Positions 35,864 through 45,574 are shown, counted from the first letter of the stretch. The stretch: 64,000 bases of DNA from Paraburkholderia sp. NMBU_R16 (GCF_013282575.1 NZ_JAAAYE010000006.1:89383-153382), one strand, 5' to 3'. Numbers and translations: made by a program. Notes: a model not told the origin generated them from the sequence alone.

Positions 35864-36874
35864 ATGAAACTCGCAGTCATGACCAGAAGCACGGCGCTCT
35901 TCCGGTTGATCTGTCAATGCTTTGAACCCGACGGTGCACAATGCACGCGGTTCTCCGACGAGGTGGTATTCGCGCGTGCCATCTACCGCGATGACTACAC
36001 CGCCATCCTCATCGATGCCGAGACCGGGATGAACCCGATGCGCCCGGTGCTGGCCCGGCGCTCCTGCTATGCCGACCGGCGCGCACCGCTCGTCGTGGTG
36101 GGCGCGCACGAAAATCGTGAAAGCATCATCGAGCTCTTCGACGCGGGCGCGGACGATATCGTGCTGTGCCCGATCAATTCGTCGGAGCTCGTGCTCCGCG
36201 TACATCTCGCGGTACGTCGGTTTCAGCCGCTTCAAACGGCCGACACGACCGATCGCCTCGAATGCGGCTCGTACCTGCTCGACCGTCGCACCTGTACCGT
36301 GTGGGTGGATGACGAACCTGTGCGGCTGACGTCTCGCGAATTTGCCATTGCATGGCTCGTATTCGCTTGCCCTGGCGAATACGTGAGCCGCCGACAGATC
36401 GCGGGCGCCGTCTGGAGCAGTTCCGAGGACATCGTCGGAAGAACGCTGGAGCAGCACATTTACAAACTGCGCAAGAAGCTCAGTCTGAACGGCTCCCATG
36501 GGGTGCGCCTGCGCACGATGTACGCGCACGGCTACCGCGTCGAGATGGATCTTCCGAAAGACTTGCCGCATGCGTGTGTAGGCGCGGAAGACTCGGCCGA
36601 AGCAGCCGATCGGGTGCAAGCAGACGACATGCTCTCGACGATCGCATCGCTCGTTCAGGTCGATGCAATGAGCCCGACCCCGGCAGACGGCTTCGCTTTG
36701 CACGGCACTTCACGTGCGGAACTGCATCCGGCCGATAGCGAAACCGCGCGCAGCGCGCGTGCATGGTCCGGCTCCGACTGCGCGGACATGCTGGCTGTCT
36801 GCACAACCGGCGGCCCGTCTCACGCCTTTGCGGGCACGGCCTGCGAAACGGCACACGGCCGCAACGGCCACTAA
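35864..36874 (+). CDS. hrpG: HrpG-like OmpR-family response regulator
   Basis: The protein has 336 residues. An N-terminal receiver-like domain (1-120; ILIDAETG holds the putative phospho-accepting Asp, and FDAGADDIVLCPI is the region around the usual Lys) is followed by an OmpR winged helix (~130-230; LTSREFAIAWLVFACPGEYVSRRQIAGAVW, then TLEQHIYKLRKKL and RTMYAHGYRVE). HrpG of Ralstonia and Xanthomonas is of this class and sits above HrpB/HrpX in T3SS control. Location next to sctC fits the Ralstonia layout. The last ~100 residues are an Ala/Thr/Asp-rich tail not expected in HrpG. GGAGGG lies five bases before the ATG. Confidence 0.82.
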   Translation: MKLAVMTRSTALFRLICQCFEPDGAQCTRFSDEVVFARAIYRDDYTAILIDAETGMNPMRPVLARRSCYADRRAPLVVVGAHENRESIIELFDAGADDIVLCPINSSELVLRVHLAVRRFQPLQTADTTDRLECGSYLLDRRTCTVWVDDEPVRLTSREFAIAWLVFACPGEYVSRRQIAGAVWSSSEDIVGRTLEQHIYKLRKKLSLNGSHGVRLRTMYAHGYRVEMDLPKDLPHACVGAEDSAEAADRVQADDMLSTIASLVQVDAMSPTPADGFALHGTSRAELHPADSETARSARAWSGSDCADMLAVCTTGGPSHAFAGTACETAHGRNGH

Positions 36875-36969
36875 GCCCAGGCGTTTCCCAAGCATAGTTT
36901 GCGCGCGCGCCGTACACCGTCGACAAGACAGCGGACGGCGCGCGAATCGAGCGCACCGCCTCATATCCA

Positions 36970-38808
36970 TCAATAGTCGAGAATACGCGGCGAGAGCAGA
37001 AAGAGCCGCTCCATATGGCTGCGCTCGTTCGAACGATACCGGAAGAGCGCCCCTACGAACGGAATCTTCGATAGCAGCGGAATGCCTGTCTCGCCATTGG
37101 TCGAGCTGTCGACGCGATAGCCCGCGATCAGCAGACTTTCGCCCTGACCGACGAACGATTCGGTATTGATCGTGCTCGTCGTGATGATCGGAATATTGTC
37201 GACCTGCTGCGACGTGACCGTCCCATCCTCGATGTTGACCTTGAGCTTGATCTGCTGTTGACCGTTCTCGTCTACGACCATCGGCAGTACGCGTAGCGAC
37301 ACGCCCGTCGAGATGCTGTAGAGATCGGCGGCCGTATAGCCCGACACGCGAACGAAGAAGCGCGTTTTGTGATCCATCACGGCCTCTACGTTGTCGAGCG
37401 TCGCGACCTTCGGGCTTGCATCGATCTTTGCAAGGTTGCTCTCCTGCAATGCGTTGATCCGTGCGAGCAGATAACGGCCGGCGTTGCCGAGTACGGCAGT
37501 CAACGATGCCCCAACCGGCGAGGTGTTGATCACGGTCGTTCCGTCTTGCAGCGTTTGCGTGCCGAAAATCGGATTGATGTTGCCGTTGTATCCGTTCTGT
37601 TGGGTCGTGCCGTTGCCGGTCTGGAAGTCGACGTGACTGTTGTGTGCGCGCCAGTCGACGCCGATCTGCTTGAGCGCGTTGTCGTCGATCTCGATGATGT
37701 GCGCTTCGATTTCGATCAGTTTCGGCTTCACGTCGAGCCGGTCGATCAGATCCTGGTATTGCGAAAGCCTTTGCGGCACATCGCGAATCAGTACGGAGTT
37801 CGTGCGCGGATCGGGCTCGATCACCGGAAGCGTCTTGCTGCCGACTATCGGGCTCTCGTTCGAATCGCCCGTGGGGCCGCTCATCGATGCGGCAGTGTAA
37901 TTTTGCAGCGAGGGCATCGTCGAGGGTGCGCCGCCCGCCGACATCCCGCTCAGCAGACCCGCAAGCCCGGACTGCGGTGCGCTGGCGCCGTTCATCGATT
38001 GCGGCAACGGCGGGTTGATGCCGCCGCCTTCGAATCCGCCGCCGGCGATACCTCCCGTCACATCCTGCATCGGCTGCATGCGCTGCATCGTGGGCGCTTT
38101 CGCGGGGCGGCCGCCTTCGAGACCGACCGAGCCGCTGACCGACTCGTTGCTGCCTTGCGGGTGATACATGCGCGAAAGTACGGTCGCGACGCCCGGAACG
38201 GTGATCGTCTTGCCGTCGATCTGCACGTTGTGATCGTCGGCCCAGGCATGTCGCAGCGAAAATACGCGTACTGACGAACCGAGTCGCTCGCCCGCGCGAT
38301 CGTCGAGGCGATGCGCGATTTCGGCAACGAGCTGAACGTACGGCTGCGGACCGCTCACGAGTGCCGTGCCCTGGCTCGCATCATAAGTGATCGGAAAGCG
38401 CGGGCTCGTGACGCGCAAGCCTTCCAATGCATTCTTCAGATCGTCGGTACTCGCGTGGTCGAGCTTGACGACCTGCCTCGTCACGCTGTTCGCGTCGCTG
38501 ATCGAGAGTACATTGCCGTCATAGAACCAGACGAAGCCGAATGTCGAAGCCAGCGTGTCGAGAAACCGCTGCGGCGACATATCGAAGCGGCCGGTCACCG
38601 TCCCATGGACATCGTTCGCGATCGTCGCGGGCACGCCCTGCCCCGCGGTGAAATCGCGCAACACGTCCTTCAGATCCTTGCTTTCGACGGATAAATGCAC
38701 CATCGAACCATGCCAGCGTATGGGCGCCGCGCCGGCATGCGATGCGGCAAGAGAAAACGAAAGATATGCTGCCAGGCAGGCAGCGCGAACGAGCCGTTTT
38801 ATTTTCAT
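36970..38808 (-). CDS. sctC: T3SS outer-membrane secretin SctC (HrcC)
   Basis: This 612-residue secretin forms the outer-membrane ring. It has a signal peptide (residues 1-27, ending SHAGA), an N0/N1 region (VHLSVESKDLKDVLRDFTAGQGVPATI), an N3 domain interrupted by a ~90-residue Gly/Met/Pro-rich insert (~240-330), and a C-terminal secretin domain with LIEIEAHIIEID, GTTVINTSPVGASLT, KVATLDNVEAVMD and SLLIAGYRVDSSTNGETGIPLLSKIPFVGALFRY. It is the last gene of the minus-strand hrpB1 operon, as in Ralstonia; a ~290-base gap with a hairpin separates it from sctT. Confidence 0.95.
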   Translation of the reverse strand: MKIKRLVRAACLAAYLSFSLAASHAGAAPIRWHGSMVHLSVESKDLKDVLRDFTAGQGVPATIANDVHGTVTGRFDMSPQRFLDTLASTFGFVWFYDGNVLSISDANSVTRQVVKLDHASTDDLKNALEGLRVTSPRFPITYDASQGTALVSGPQPYVQLVAEIAHRLDDRAGERLGSSVRVFSLRHAWADDHNVQIDGKTITVPGVATVLSRMYHPQGSNESVSGSVGLEGGRPAKAPTMQRMQPMQDVTGGIAGGGFEGGGINPPLPQSMNGASAPQSGLAGLLSGMSAGGAPSTMPSLQNYTAASMSGPTGDSNESPIVGSKTLPVIEPDPRTNSVLIRDVPQRLSQYQDLIDRLDVKPKLIEIEAHIIEIDDNALKQIGVDWRAHNSHVDFQTGNGTTQQNGYNGNINPIFGTQTLQDGTTVINTSPVGASLTAVLGNAGRYLLARINALQESNLAKIDASPKVATLDNVEAVMDHKTRFFVRVSGYTAADLYSISTGVSLRVLPMVVDENGQQQIKLKVNIEDGTVTSQQVDNIPIITTSTINTESFVGQGESLLIAGYRVDSSTNGETGIPLLSKIPFVGALFRYRSNERSHMERLFLLSPRILDY

Positions 38809-38932
38809 GGCATCTGATCATCGATGGTTGAATACCGCCCCCGTACCTGCCGCATCGCGCCAAGCCCCCCGAGGGGGTCGAGAAAACCGGAGCGGCCCGG
38901 CGTTTTCCCGAAGCCCCGTACGGTGCGCGGAT

Positions 38933-38954
38933 GCCCGTCTCCTGAAAGACGGGC
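38933..38954. promoter_or_regulatory. 8-bp hairpin between sctT and sctC
   Basis: GCCCGTCT (38933-38940) pairs with AGACGGGC (38947-38954) around CCTGAA, in the 288-base gap. It may set relative sctC expression or mark an mRNA end. No hrpII box was found in the gap. Confidence 0.35.
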
Positions 38955-39096
38955 GGCCCGCGTCATGAAAAAAACCGCCGCTGCCCGCGTAAGACCAATG
39001 TAGCGGAGGCGAGCGACGCACATCTTCAACAAATCTGAGTTCGCGCCCTCATTTGAGAAGGATTGAGATTCGTAGTCGGCCACAACGCGAAACGCG

Positions 39097-39924
39097 TCAT
39101 CGCTTGCCCGCGGCCATCGACGTTGCAACGGCTCTCAATTGTTCCGCCAGGCCCTTGAGAACCAACTGGTCCTTGACCTGATCCACGAAAATGCCGACGA
39201 AAAGCGCCAGAATGAAGACGGTCACGGCTCCTTTGATCGGCTGGCTCAGATTGACGAGGTCGAGTTTTTGCGCACTCTTGCCGGCCAAGCCGATCGCGAT
39301 ATCGATGAGAATGAGTACGAACATGATCGGCGTGGCAAGCTTGGCGACCATCTGCATCAACGAGTCCGTCTGGTGCAGCACGAAGCTTTCGATGACATTC
39401 GAGGCAATCGGCGTTTTCGCAATGATCGGCCACCAGTTGTAGGATTCGTAGACGATAGCAAGCAGGAAGGTCATGCCGCCGAGCACCCAGAACGCAACGC
39501 TGGCGAGTTGCGAGAGCAGAATCGAAGTGGGCGTGGCCGAGTCCGCCCTCAACGGATTCGTCATCTGCGCATTGTTATAGCCCGTGAGGTCATCGATGTA
39601 GGTTCCTGCCGATTCCGCCACCCAGAACACCGTCGAGGCGGCGAAGCCGAGGACGAGCCCGATGATCGCTTCTTTCATCACCATCACGATCATCATGCTG
39701 CCGCTTAGCGACTCGACGTCCTGCAAAGGCTGCCCGTACGCGACGAACGAGCCGAAGAGCAACACGATGCCGTTGCGTACGACACCCTGGAGAATGCCGT
39801 CCGCGGTCGGCGGAAAGATGTAGAACACGACGAACAGGCGCACTGACGAGAGCGCGAGCACGATCAGGAGGCGAACGGGGGCCACCGGCGACGATAAAAG
39901 AAGAAGTGTGTCGTTGAAATTCAT
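39097..39924 (-). CDS. sctT: T3SS export apparatus protein SctT (HrcT)
   Basis: This 275-residue integral membrane export-gate protein has about six hydrophobic helices. Landmarks: LLSSPVAPVRLLIVLALSSVRLFVVFYIFPP, FVAYGQP, KEAIIGLVLGF and ESAGTYIDDLTGYNNAQMTNPL, a typical SctT/FliR segment. Start 39924 (MNFNDTLLLL) is chosen over the in-frame ATG 39960; neither has a strong ribosome site. Confidence 0.93.
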   Translation of the reverse strand: MNFNDTLLLLSSPVAPVRLLIVLALSSVRLFVVFYIFPPTADGILQGVVRNGIVLLFGSFVAYGQPLQDVESLSGSMMIVMVMKEAIIGLVLGFAASTVFWVAESAGTYIDDLTGYNNAQMTNPLRADSATPTSILLSQLASVAFWVLGGMTFLLAIVYESYNWWPIIAKTPIASNVIESFVLHQTDSLMQMVAKLATPIMFVLILIDIAIGLAGKSAQKLDLVNLSQPIKGAVTVFILALFVGIFVDQVKDQLVLKGLAEQLRAVATSMAAGKR

Positions 39925-39981
39925 CTCATGGACGCGCGTTAGCGCCAATCGGTGGTTCATCCGTTTTCAGCGCGTATCGTG

Positions 39982-40500
39982 CTAGCGCGACGCCCCGGCT
40001 GCCAGACGAGCCCGCGCAAGCGCAGCTTCTTCCGCCTCCTCGTCCGCTGCGTCCGTGGCCTGCATCGTCTGGCCGCGCTGCAATTCCGCGATTCTGTCGG
40101 TGCACAAGTCGATCCGCCCACGGTTGTTGGCGACCGCCCGCACGGCCTGCGCGACTTGCTGCGCGCGCTCGGCGAGCGCTGCCTCGCATTGTCGAAGCTC
40201 GCCTTGCAGCGAGCGCAGCCGATCGGCCACGACATCCGTGTACCGCATCGTGGCAGTCAGTTCCGTCGCGGTCACGACCGAGCCGCCGCTCATCATTTTT
40301 GCGATCCTGTCGTAGTACCCCCGCAGTAATTCGTCTTGCCGGTCCACCTCCGAAGCCTTGGCGTCGCGCGCGTGCTGCGCCTGTGCCTGCTCCGCCCGCC
40401 GCGCGGACAGTTCTGCCGTCAGCGTCTCATCGAGGCGGCGGCGGCGCGACACGGTCCGTTCGAGTGCCGCAATCCGCCGCGCGATGCTGGCCGGCTCCAT
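39982..40500 (-). CDS. sctO: T3SS stalk protein SctO (HrpB7-like)
   Basis: This 172-residue, highly charged protein is almost entirely coiled coil with Arg/Glu/Ala/Gln heptads from residue 5 to ~165. That is the hallmark of SctO, the FliJ-like stalk between the ATPase and the export gate. Sequence is weakly conserved in this family, so position (directly after sctN, five bases away) carries much of the assignment. Confidence 0.82.
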   Translation of the reverse strand: MEPASIARRIAALERTVSRRRRLDETLTAELSARRAEQAQAQHARDAKASEVDRQDELLRGYYDRIAKMMSGGSVVTATELTATMRYTDVVADRLRSLQGELRQCEAALAERAQQVAQAVRAVANNRGRIDLCTDRIAELQRGQTMQATDAADEEAEEAALARARLAAGASR

Positions 40501-40505
40501 TGTCG

Positions 40506-41903
40506 TCAGCGGTCAGCCAGCATGAAAAGATGCGCCTCGGTCTCGTCCGGCGACGCATATTCCTGAGTCGATTGCGAGAAGAACGCTCGAATCGCGTCAT
40601 GCTTGTCGATCGCCTCGTCCGCGAGCGGGTTGCCGCCTGGCTGATATTCGCCAATCTGCAGCAGCATCTCGACCTCGCGATACTTGGCGAGCAACTCCCG
40701 CAGACGCGCCGCGGCACGGACATGCTCGCCCGGCACGACTTGCGGCATGACACGCGACAGGCTGGCCAGCACGTCGATTGCAGGGTATTGGTTTTTCGCT
40801 GCGATATCGCGCGACAAAATCATATGGCCGTCCAAGATACCGCGTACCTCCTCCGCAATCGGGTCGTTGCCTGACTCGTCTTCCGCCAGCACCGTATAGA
40901 GCCCTGTAATGGACCCGGTTGCCCCCATCCCCGCACGCTCGAGCAGGCGAGGCAGCTCGGCGAAGATGGACGGCGGAAAGCCGCGGCGTGCAGGCGGCTC
41001 GCCAGCCGCGAGTCCGATCTCGCGTTGGGCTCGCGCAAAACGCGTCAACGAATCCATCATCAGCAAGACCCGCCGTCCCTCATCGCGAAAGTGTTCGGCA
41101 ATGGCGGTCGCAACGTACGCCGCCTTGGCACGCTCGATCGACGACCGGTCCGAAGTCGCGCAGACGACGATCGAACGCGCCATGCCTTCCGGCCCGAGAA
41201 TCTGCTCGACGAATTCCCTCACTTCACGGCCACGCTCACCGATCAGCGCGATCACGGTCACATCGCATTGCGCGCCACGCGCGAACATGCCCAGCAGCGT
41301 GCTTTTGCCGACGCCCGCCGGAGCGAAAATACCCATGCGTTGTCCTTCGGCGATCGTCATCATCGCATCGACCACGCGCACGCCGGTGGCGAGCGGCGCT
41401 TCGATCAGCCTGCGGCTCATCGGCTGAGGCGGATCGCCAAAAATCGGCCGCTCCTGGTCGACCTCGATCGGACCGAGCCCGTCGATGGGCTCGCCAAGAC
41501 TATCGATGACCCGGCCCAGCAATGCGTCGCCAACCTTGACCGACAACGGCCGTCCGAGCCCCACGACGCGCGTCGAACGCGACACGTTCGCCAGGCGCGA
41601 GAATGGCGAAAGCAGCGCCACGTCACGCGTAAAACCAATGACCTCGGCGTGCTGGAGCAGTGTGCCGTTGGCGGATCTGAGCTCGCACAGTTCCCCGAGC
41701 GTCACGTCTAGTCCAGCCACCTTGACGAGGGTGCCGATCACCTCGAGCACCTTGCCCGTCCGTTCGACCGTCGAACTCGAGAGAATCTCGTGCTCGATGG
41801 CTCCGGTCAGGTGCTCGACATCGAGCAGCCCTCGCGCACTGCCTGGCACGTCATGCGGGCTCACCTGCCGGTCGGCCTCGCTCGTTGTCGGTAGGACGTG
41901 CAT
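40506..41903 (-). CDS. sctN: T3SS ATPase SctN (HrcN)
   Basis: This 465-residue hexameric ATPase unfolds and delivers substrates at the cytoplasmic face. Walker [10 protein letters not shown] (Lys at residue 200), Walker [22 protein letters not shown], and [25 protein letters not shown] are typical of the flagellar/T3SS family. The N-terminal ~50 residues are the sctL-binding region. Nine bases separate it from sctL. Confidence 0.97.
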   Translation of the reverse strand: MHVLPTTSEADRQVSPHDVPGSARGLLDVEHLTGAIEHEILSSSTVERTGKVLEVIGTLVKVAGLDVTLGELCELRSANGTLLQHAEVIGFTRDVALLSPFSRLANVSRSTRVVGLGRPLSVKVGDALLGRVIDSLGEPIDGLGPIEVDQERPIFGDPPQPMSRRLIEAPLATGVRVVDAMMTIAEGQRMGIFAPAGVGKSTLLGMFARGAQCDVTVIALIGERGREVREFVEQILGPEGMARSIVVCATSDRSSIERAKAAYVATAIAEHFRDEGRRVLLMMDSLTRFARAQREIGLAAGEPPARRGFPPSIFAELPRLLERAGMGATGSITGLYTVLAEDESGNDPIAEEVRGILDGHMILSRDIAAKNQYPAIDVLASLSRVMPQVVPGEHVRAAARLRELLAKYREVEMLLQIGEYQPGGNPLADEAIDKHDAIRAFFSQSTQEYASPDETEAHLFMLADR

Positions 41904-41912
41904 ATAGTCTCG

Positions 41913-42872
41913 CTAGGGTCTCGCCGTCGTCTCGCCATCGTCGGCTTCGAATCGATCGAACTCGTCCAACGGGTCGGATTCGCCGAATGCATCGTCGCGC
42001 GCATGTCCGGAAGCTGTGCCTGCCAAGCGAGCGTCGCTCTCTCGTTCGTCCGTCTCACGCCCGTCATTGCCGTCAGCGTCCCCGAACGCGGGTTCATTCG
42101 CGTGAGTATCCGCGCTTTGCATGCCCGACACGTCCCAAGCCCCGTCGCGCTGCATTTCATTGACCGAGCGCTTGAGCGCGCGCGACACGGCCGAGCGCAT
42201 GGCGCGCAACTGGGTCGCAAGGCTTGCATCGACCGCACCGAAATCGGATTCGCACAGGCAACTTCCGGGCGGCAACCGCTTGTCCGCAACGACCGACAAA
42301 GGAAAGGGCCGCCCCAGTTCGCGCCAGCGTGCAGCCAGACGCTCGAACGCACTGTTGGCGACCTCGTAGTCGGCCGGACTGACGTTCACCCGCAGGTAGG
42401 TTGCTCCTTCGACGATACGATCGACAGCGCTCAGCGCTTTTTCGAAAAGGCTGCGAGACTCCTGCACATTGACGATTTGCTCGACGGCCACGGTGACGAT
42501 CTGCGCCAAGCGCTCCCGCATCTTGGCTTGCAGACGCCGCTCGTCGGCATGCGAGAGCGCGAGCCGCTCCATCCATTCGCTCACGGCGCGCCGCTCTCCA
42601 TCGCGATAACCGTGCTCGGCCGCGGTTTCGTACTCGCGCCGTGCTTCCTCCACGATGTCCTGAGCTTGCGCACGAGCCGCGGCAACGATCGCTTCGGCCT
42701 CGAGCCCGGCTTCGGCGAGAATCGCCTCACGGTCTGCGGCGAGCTGTGCATAGGCCTCGTCGATTTGCATCAGCGCACCGAATGCATCGCGCGAAATGAC
42801 GTCTCCGTGAATACCCACGGGAGACGCATGAGGCTCGAGCACCGTTCGATCCGATCTCAGCCAAATAACCAT
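41913..42872 (-). CDS. sctL: T3SS ATPase regulator/stator SctL (HrpB5) with acidic tail
   Basis: This 319-residue protein has a coiled-coil N-terminal half (REAILAEAGLEAEAIVAAARAQAQDIVEEARREYETAAEHGYRDGERR) and the SctL/FliH C-terminal domain (VAVEQIVNVQESRSLFEKALSAVDRIVEGATYLRVNVSPADYE, then DKRLPPGSCLCESDFGAVDASLATQL). It is ~90 residues longer than usual because of a C-terminal Asp/Glu/Ala-rich tail (from ~245). ATG 42872 has GGAG five bases upstream and lies inside the end of sctK (16-base overlap). Confidence 0.92.
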   Translation of the reverse strand: MVIWLRSDRTVLEPHASPVGIHGDVISRDAFGALMQIDEAYAQLAADREAILAEAGLEAEAIVAAARAQAQDIVEEARREYETAAEHGYRDGERRAVSEWMERLALSHADERRLQAKMRERLAQIVTVAVEQIVNVQESRSLFEKALSAVDRIVEGATYLRVNVSPADYEVANSAFERLAARWRELGRPFPLSVVADKRLPPGSCLCESDFGAVDASLATQLRAMRSAVSRALKRSVNEMQRDGAWDVSGMQSADTHANEPAFGDADGNDGRETDERESDARLAGTASGHARDDAFGESDPLDEFDRFEADDGETTARP

Positions 42873-43573
42873 GCCCACTCCGGAAGCAGTTTTGGAAGGA
42901 GCGCGAACAACTCCGAGGTGCCGTTCGGATCGATCTGGCCGGCATCGTCATGCAGCCATGCCGTAGCCGGGATAGTCTTCGGCAAGGCTAGCCTCAAAAG
43001 CGGAAACGGCGGGGCGATACTGCGCAAATCGCGCATCAATAGGGCGTATCCCTCGAAGCTCAACGCCCGCGCATCGAGACGGTCGAGCGACGGGATCTGG
43101 GCCCGTCCCACGAAACGGTCGATATCGGGCGCATTGCCGCTCGGCGCACTGCCCTGATTGATAAGGTGGTCGAGCGGCATGCCGAGCCACTCCGAGAGCT
43201 GCATGCGAGTGCGCTTGTCGATCAACCGGCGCGCCTGGGCGCGCCGCAGGCGCACGGCGCGCATACGGAACACCCGCAGGCCCACTTGTGCGGGCACACA
43301 ATCGAGAAGCGCCGGCCCCGCCCTGAGCAAAGTCCCGAATTCAGGAGGCGTCACACCGGCTGCGCGCAGCAACGCCCGGGAACACAGGTCGACCTCCTTG
43401 CGCCCCGCTGATTCGAGCACATGACGAAGAAGTTCGAGCGGTTGCGTCTCGACGCGCAGCACCGACGCGAACCAACTCCGGTCCGCCCAGAGCGCGGCGT
43501 CGCGTGCATTGCGCTCATAGGCCTGGAGCGCCGCGGCAGCGCGCGCGAACGGAAATGCAACCGCGGCTTGCAT
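42857..43573 (-). CDS. sctK: T3SS sorting-platform protein SctK (HrpB4)
   Basis: This 238-residue, Arg/Leu-rich helical protein is placed between sctJ and sctL exactly where HrpB4/SctK lies in Ralstonia and Xanthomonas. Segments such as LRVFRMRAVRLRRAQARRLIDKRTRMQLSEWLG fit the family. SctK links the sorting platform to the inner-membrane ring. ATG 43573 overlaps the sctJ stop by one base (TGATG). Confidence 0.83.
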   Translation of the reverse strand: MQAAVAFPFARAAAALQAYERNARDAALWADRSWFASVLRVETQPLELLRHVLESAGRKEVDLCSRALLRAAGVTPPEFGTLLRAGPALLDCVPAQVGLRVFRMRAVRLRRAQARRLIDKRTRMQLSEWLGMPLDHLINQGSAPSGNAPDIDRFVGRAQIPSLDRLDARALSFEGYALLMRDLRSIAPPFPLLRLALPKTIPATAWLHDDAGQIDPNGTSELFALLPKLLPEWAWLFG

Positions 43574-44400
43574 CAAGCCACCGAGGAAGGTTTGGAACGC
43601 CGCACCCGCGCCATCAGGGCTTTGAATTTCGCCTGGGCACCGGCAACCACGCCTCGCACGTCGAGCGAAGCCGGCATGCCTCGCTTGAGCCAGACATACA
43701 GCCCCGCCGCGCAGATCAGAAAGACGATGGCCGCGCTCAGGACGACCGTCGGCGAGCTGCTTTTCCTGGGGCTCTTGGCCAGCTCGACCGAATCGGCCGG
43801 CACCGCCGTCACGCTGACGGCGTCGTAGCTCAACCCTTCCACGCTATGCATCACGAGTGTCTTGATCTGCGGCACCAGCGAACCGACGTCTGAATCGGGG
43901 CGGTACTTGATGAACACGGCCGCCGAGGAGGGCTTCATCTGCTGCGCGAGCGGATCGTTGTTCGGCAGGACGATCTGTACCCGGGCGACGATGACGCCGT
44001 CGATCTTGGTCAGTGTCGACGAGAGTTCCTGCGACAATCCGTAAATGAACCGGACGCGCTCTTCCGTCGGCGTGGAGACCAGCCCGTCTTTCTTGAACAA
44101 CGTCCCGAGATCGTCGTATTTGGCGTGCGGCAGACCGCGCGAGCGCAACACCTGCATGGCGCGCACGATCTGATCGTCATCCACGTCGAGCGTCCACGTT
44201 TTTCCATCGTCTGCCGTCATCTTCGCGGCATCGACATTTTGCTCGAGCAGCGCCTCGACCATTTCGTTGGCGTCCTGCTCGGTCAGATTGCCGTACAACT
44301 CCTTTTTGCAACCGGACAGCGCGAGGCACGCGACGACGATCGCCAGCACGCCGAGCGCACGCGAGCGTGCAACGAAAGCGCCCTCCGTTTGGTCATGCAT
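43573..44400 (-). CDS. sctJ: T3SS inner-ring lipoprotein SctJ (HrcJ)
   Basis: This 275-residue lipoprotein has lipobox LSGC (Cys ~31), ring-building motifs (ELYGNLTEQDANEMVEALLEQNVDA, GLVSTPTEERVRFIYGLSQELSSTLTKIDGVIVARVQIVLP), and a C-terminal membrane segment (TVVLSAAIVFLICAAGLYVWLKRG) followed by a basic cytoplasmic tail. It forms the inner-membrane ring with SctD. Confidence 0.97.
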   Translation of the reverse strand: MHDQTEGAFVARSRALGVLAIVVACLALSGCKKELYGNLTEQDANEMVEALLEQNVDAAKMTADDGKTWTLDVDDDQIVRAMQVLRSRGLPHAKYDDLGTLFKKDGLVSTPTEERVRFIYGLSQELSSTLTKIDGVIVARVQIVLPNNDPLAQQMKPSSAAVFIKYRPDSDVGSLVPQIKTLVMHSVEGLSYDAVSVTAVPADSVELAKSPRKSSSPTVVLSAAIVFLICAAGLYVWLKRGMPASLDVRGVVAGAQAKFKALMARVRRSKPSSVA

Positions 44401-44403
44401 GGC

Positions 44404-44799
44404 TCATTGGTTCTTCATCAGCGTTTCGACAGCAGACTTGGACGACTCCACGACACCCATCTTCGCTTCCATATCGGCGCTCATGGTGGCGATTTCCGTT
44501 TGAAACCGGATCGATGCCGCAGTCGCTTCCTGCATGGACATAAAGGGAACCGCTTCCGAGATCGACATCGCATCGTTGACCATCCGCTGCAGCTCCTGGT
44601 CCTGCTGGATGGCCATCGTCGCGAGCGTACCGCCCGCGCCGCCACCCTCTTCCGACGGCGGTGCCATGCGCGGCTTGTCCATCATCGCCTTGAATTTGTC
44701 ACCAAGCTGTTGGGCAGCTGCGTCGGGCGCTCCCGGCTTGAACGCAGCCTTGAGCGCCTCTTCGATCTGCTGAGTGGTAGTGGGAACAGGCACCGTCAT
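44404..44799 (-). CDS. sctI: T3SS inner rod protein SctI (HrpB2)
   Basis: This 131-residue protein has a disordered Gly/Pro stretch (~45-60) and helical C-terminus (QDQELQRMVNDAMSISEAVPFMSMQEATAASIRFQTEIATMSADMEAKMG), as in HrpB2, an early T3SS substrate needed for rod/needle assembly. The start at 44799 has GGGAG upstream and follows hrpB1 by 31 bases. Four bases separate it from sctJ. Confidence 0.88.
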   Translation of the reverse strand: MTVPVPTTTQQIEEALKAAFKPGAPDAAAQQLGDKFKAMMDKPRMAPPSEEGGGAGGTLATMAIQQDQELQRMVNDAMSISEAVPFMSMQEATAASIRFQTEIATMSADMEAKMGVVESSKSAVETLMKNQ

Positions 44800-44830
44800 C
44801 GCATTTCTCCCTTCGACGAACGAACACGCT

Positions 44831-45427
44831 TTACAGGCGCAGGAAGCGGGACTGCTCCACCGTTTCGGATTGACCCTGAGCGGCCGGTTTGCCGGGCACG
44901 GCGGCCATGGACACGTCCGACTCGTCATCCAAGTCCTCGGCGAGCCTCGCGATGGACACCGGGACTTCGAACGGTGCCCCGTTCTGATGAGCGCGCAGCG
45001 CTTCGTTCAGATCGTCACGCGCGGCCAGCGCCCGCACGAGTGCGCGCGTCGTGCGGTCCGGCGTCTCCCGCATCGCTTCCGTTGCGGCCTGGCGCCAATT
45101 CGGATCGCCCTTGAACGAGAGGCAAAACGCCAGCAGCGCCTTACCGTAGGAGTAGCTGGGTGAGCGTGCCACCAGCCCCGAAAAAAGGTGGATCGCTTCA
45201 TCCCATTGACCCCGCCGCATCAACAGGAGGCCGGTAAAGGTCTCGAGCTCGGCCACTTTCGGCCGCAGTATCTTGAGGGCGTCCAGCACCATTTCGATGT
45301 CCTCCGTGCCCTCCGGCTCCCCCTCGAGGAAGCTTGAATTGCCGAGCAGCGCCGCCGTCACGGTTTCTATCAGACCGCCAACCACGTCCGGACTGCAGTT
45401 CAGATACGTCGGCATGGAAGTGCTCAT
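44831..45427 (-). CDS. hrpB1: HrpB1 (core copy)
   Basis: This 198-residue protein is the first gene of the minus-strand operon. HrpB1/HrpK features: ALKILRPKVAELETFTGLLLMRRGQWDEAIHLFSGLVARSP and AFCLSFKGDPNWRQAATEAM. In Xanthomonas HrpB1 binds peptidoglycan and supports basal-body assembly. It is ~45 residues longer than the usual ~150, with an acidic/Gln-rich C-terminal extension. AGGAG lies ten bases before ATG 45427; the frame upstream covers the promoter. Confidence 0.9.
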   Translation of the reverse strand: MSTSMPTYLNCSPDVVGGLIETVTAALLGNSSFLEGEPEGTEDIEMVLDALKILRPKVAELETFTGLLLMRRGQWDEAIHLFSGLVARSPSYSYGKALLAFCLSFKGDPNWRQAATEAMRETPDRTTRALVRALAARDDLNEALRAHQNGAPFEVPVSIARLAEDLDDESDVSMAAVPGKPAAQGQSETVEQSRFLRL

Positions 45428-45513
45428 GGCGCAAAACTCCTGCAATATGAAATCGACCGATGGGGGGGCGGACGCTCTGAAACTTCGTGTCTCGCGGCGC
45501 GCTCGCCCTACGC

Positions 45514-45574
45514 AAGATATCCAAGCGGCTCGGGGTTCTCCGGCTCGACACGAAGCAAAAGCATCGTGCGCGAA
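45514..45574 (-). promoter_or_regulatory. hrpII box and -10 of the hrpB1-sctC operon
   Basis: On the minus strand TTCG occurs at 45574-45571 and 45554-45551 (16-base gap). TATCTT (45519-45514) follows after exactly 31 bases. It drives the operon starting at 45427. Confidence 0.85.
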
